In this document: piece after piece, positions 62,327-64,000 of the stretch
How positions within the stretch are numbered: the stretch's first letter is position 1
How the letters are laid out: the number at the start of each line of letters is the position of its first letter
NCBI GenBank assembly: GCA_963743785.1
Contig: CAVURD010000036.1
Span: 36,656 to 100,655 of the forward strand
Source: Bog-473 sp963743785
Lineage (GTDB): Bacteria > Actinomycetota > Acidimicrobiia > Acidimicrobiales > RAAP-2
Length of the DNA stretch: 64,000 bases
Reading direction: 5' to 3'
Program-made: the position numbers and the translations under genes
The notes under the pieces: model-generated
Seen by the model: only the letters and a program-made list of their open reading frames with translations
Database searches by the model: none
What the model was told of the DNA's origin: nothing

Positions 62327-63962
62327 CTACTGGGTGGCGCCGTCGATTCCACTGTCCAGCCGGCGGCGCAGTTCGGCCACCCGGGACGAGATCTCCGACG
62401 CCGCGGTCGGCGCCGCCGCCTTGGCGAGGCGGGCGATGGTCTGCTCCACCGCCCCCAACCAGGGACTGGGACTCCGCTGACGGGTCGATCCCCCGGCCGT
62501 GGACGAGCCGTCGCAAGCGGACCAGCTGCACCACAGCTCCTCCTCGGCCCTCGTCAGCGCCACGTAGAACAGGCGGCGCTCCTCGGCGACGGCATCTGGC
62601 GTCCGGGCCGAAGCGATCGGCATCAGCCCCTCGCTCAGCCCGATGATCATGACGGTATGCCACTGCAGGCCCTTGGACCGGTGGAAGGTTGTGAGCACGA
62701 CGGCGTCGCGAGCGACCTCCTCATGATCTCCTTCCTCGTCCTGCTCGGCCCTGAACCGAGCGTGACGCGTGCCGCGCAGATCGGAGGCCGGGCCCAGGTC
62801 CGCCCCCGCCACCAGGCAGGGCACGCCCGCCGACTCCATGGCCGCCTGGACGACGCCCAACTGCGCATTGGTGCGGGTCAGCACCGCGATGCTGGACCAC
62901 CGCCGCCTCGGACCACGGGACTTCTTGGCCCGATCCGCCACCCACATCGCTTCGTCCTGGTCGCTCTGGTGGCTGATCACACTGGGTACCGGACCGTCGA
63001 CCCGGCTGCTGCTCGGGTCGGCCAGGTCGGCCGCGTCGCTCCGCTCCGACTCGCCGTCACGCAGGACGGCGGTGGCCACCGCCACCACCTGCGGCGTGCA
63101 CCGGTGGTTCTCATCCAATCGAATGACCCTGGTGCCCCGGAGGACCTCGGGCAACCGGTGCAGCAGGGTCGGATCTGCGCCGTTGAAGCCGTACACGGAC
63201 TGGTTGGGGTCACCGACCACGAAGAGATCGGGCTCGTCCGACAAGCAACGCGGTGAGAAGGCGGAACTGAGCGGGATTGACGTCCTGCATTTCATCGACG
63301 AAGAGGTGACGGGTGCGCCAGCGAATGGCGTCGGCGAACGAGGCGTCACCGGCCAGGCTGTCGGCGCAGGCCACGATCAGGTCGTCGAAGTCGAGCAGGC
63401 GCAGGCGGGTCCGCTCGGCCTCGTATCGGGCGAATACCTCGGCCACCTGCTCGGAGTTGATGCCACTGCGCCGCTTGGCCCGCCGCGCCTCGGCCTCGTA
63501 GCGCTCGGGGGCGACCAAGCGCGCCTTGGCCCAGCCGATCTCCCCGTCGAGGGCGCGGACCCGGCGGGGGTCTCCGGACGTCACCTCGGCCACCAGGCGT
63601 CGGCGATCGGGCATCAGTTGCGGCTCGGGCCGGCCCCGCTGGGCCCGGTGCTCGCGCAGCAGCGACAGGGCGGTGCGGTGAAACGTTCCGGCCTTGACCC
63701 CGGACACCCCGAGCGACCACAGCCGGGTGCGCAGTTCCTCGGCCGCCTTGCGGCTGAAGGTGGTGACCAGGACCCGGTCGGCCTGGATCGACCCGTCCCG
63801 CACCCGTCGCGCCACTCTCAGCGTCAGCACCCTGGTCTTGCCGGCTCCTGCGCCGGCCAGCACGCAGAGCAGCGGATCTTCCGCCTCGATGGCCTCCCGC
63901 TGGAACGGCGTCAGGCGGTTGGCGCCGGGAAGCTGCTCCCAGGCTTCACCCTCGAAGGTCAT
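62327..63962 (-). CDS. UvrD/PcrA-like DNA helicase, frame broken
   Basis: About 544 residues, superfamily 1A. The first frame has LTPFQREAIEA (Q motif), VLAGAGAGKTRVLTLRVA (Walker A), VLVTTFSRKAAEELRTRL (Ia), AGTFHRTALSLLRE (Ib), and HLFVDEMQDVNPAQFRLL (Walker B/II). The second has VVGDPNQSVYGFNGAD (III), VIRLDENHR (IV), VVLTTFHRSKGLQWHTV (V) and FYVALTRAEEELW (VI). All motifs are there, but it is shorter than UvrD (about 720) because 2B is reduced. An extra T (CTTG at 63245-63242) shifts the frame between II and III. Start ATG 63962 with AGGAGG five bases upstream. It heads the co-directional set with the GlcD-like gene. Confidence 0.88.
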
Positions 63963-64000
63963 AACCACCTCCTCAGGGTACCGAAGGGGTGCCTCAGGGG

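Noticed and set aside
1..64000. tRNA, rRNA, CRISPR array, insertion sequence or integrase
   Set aside because: No cloverleaf, regularly spaced repeats, or transposase/integrase motifs were seen on either strand by eye. A tRNAscan or Rfam search could still find short RNAs.

Overview
The window is GC-rich DNA from an actinobacterium, most likely an uncultured member of the Acidimicrobiia. This rests on gene content and style, not on a marker gene. It carries WYL regulators of the PafB/PafC type, an actinobacterial multifunctional 2-oxoglutarate enzyme (Kgd), an F420 biosynthesis gene (CofC/FbiD), a maleylpyruvate isomerase-like (mycothiol-type) protein, a FadE30/IpdF/FadD3 steroid cluster, frequent GTG starts, and many genes that appear to be transcribed without a leader. 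I see no rRNA, tRNA or CRISPR array.

Layout. 0-6.4 kb: a secreted alpha/beta hydrolase cut by the window edge, then a tightly packed operon fadE30-ipdF-fadD3-alcohol dehydrogenase that looks like part of the steroid C/D-ring (HIP) pathway. 6.4-13.6 kb: an RmlA-type nucleotidyltransferase, convergent dxs, an MFS transporter, a FlK-like thioesterase, and divergent tldD-tldE. 13.6-20.5 kb: an FmdB-type zinc ribbon, moaC, an acyl-CoA carboxyltransferase, a CtaG-like membrane protein, pafB-pafC, and a DAP-dehydrogenase-like protein. 20.6-25.6 kb: DedA, then an accessory-looking segment with a MobF/TrwC-type relaxase lacking the helicase, a short VirD4-like coupling ATPase without membrane segments, a repeat-bearing and less GC-rich intergenic region, and a histone H1-like Lys/Ala-repeat protein. 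25.6-34.9 kb: PIG-L deacetylase, cofC, gpsA, a class III adenylate cyclase, a GH38 alpha-mannosidase, an acyl-CoA ligase, a GYD protein and rnhB. 35-41 kb: an oligopeptide ABC transporter (double ATPase, two permeases, secreted binding protein). 41.3-50.2 kb: a DMT transporter, a hydrolase, kgd, a NYN ribonuclease fused to an S1 domain through a Lys-rich linker, fabZ, xthA and an MDMPI-like protein. 50.4-64 kb: mostly small catabolic enzymes, an MMPL transporter, and a co-directional uvrD-like / glcD-like / ThDP-lyase / PhyH set.

Two features run through the whole window. First, at least seventeen conserved genes are split by single-base changes of frame, overwhelmingly one extra base, while neighbouring genes are intact. 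This looks like base-calling or assembly error rather than gene decay, so I annotate each such gene over its full span and give the approximate break points. Second, at least fifteen start codons lie 6-9 bases downstream of a TANNNT hexamer, usually preceded by CSG. This is the signature of leaderless transcription and was used to choose several starts.

The most unusual items are the NYN-Lys/Ala-S1 fusion, the minimal relaxase/coupling-protein pair with its repeat-bearing intergenic region, the PhyH / ThDP-lyase / D-2-hydroxyacid-oxidase set that resembles an alpha-oxidation module, and a divergent promoter in which two -10 boxes overlap by five bases.
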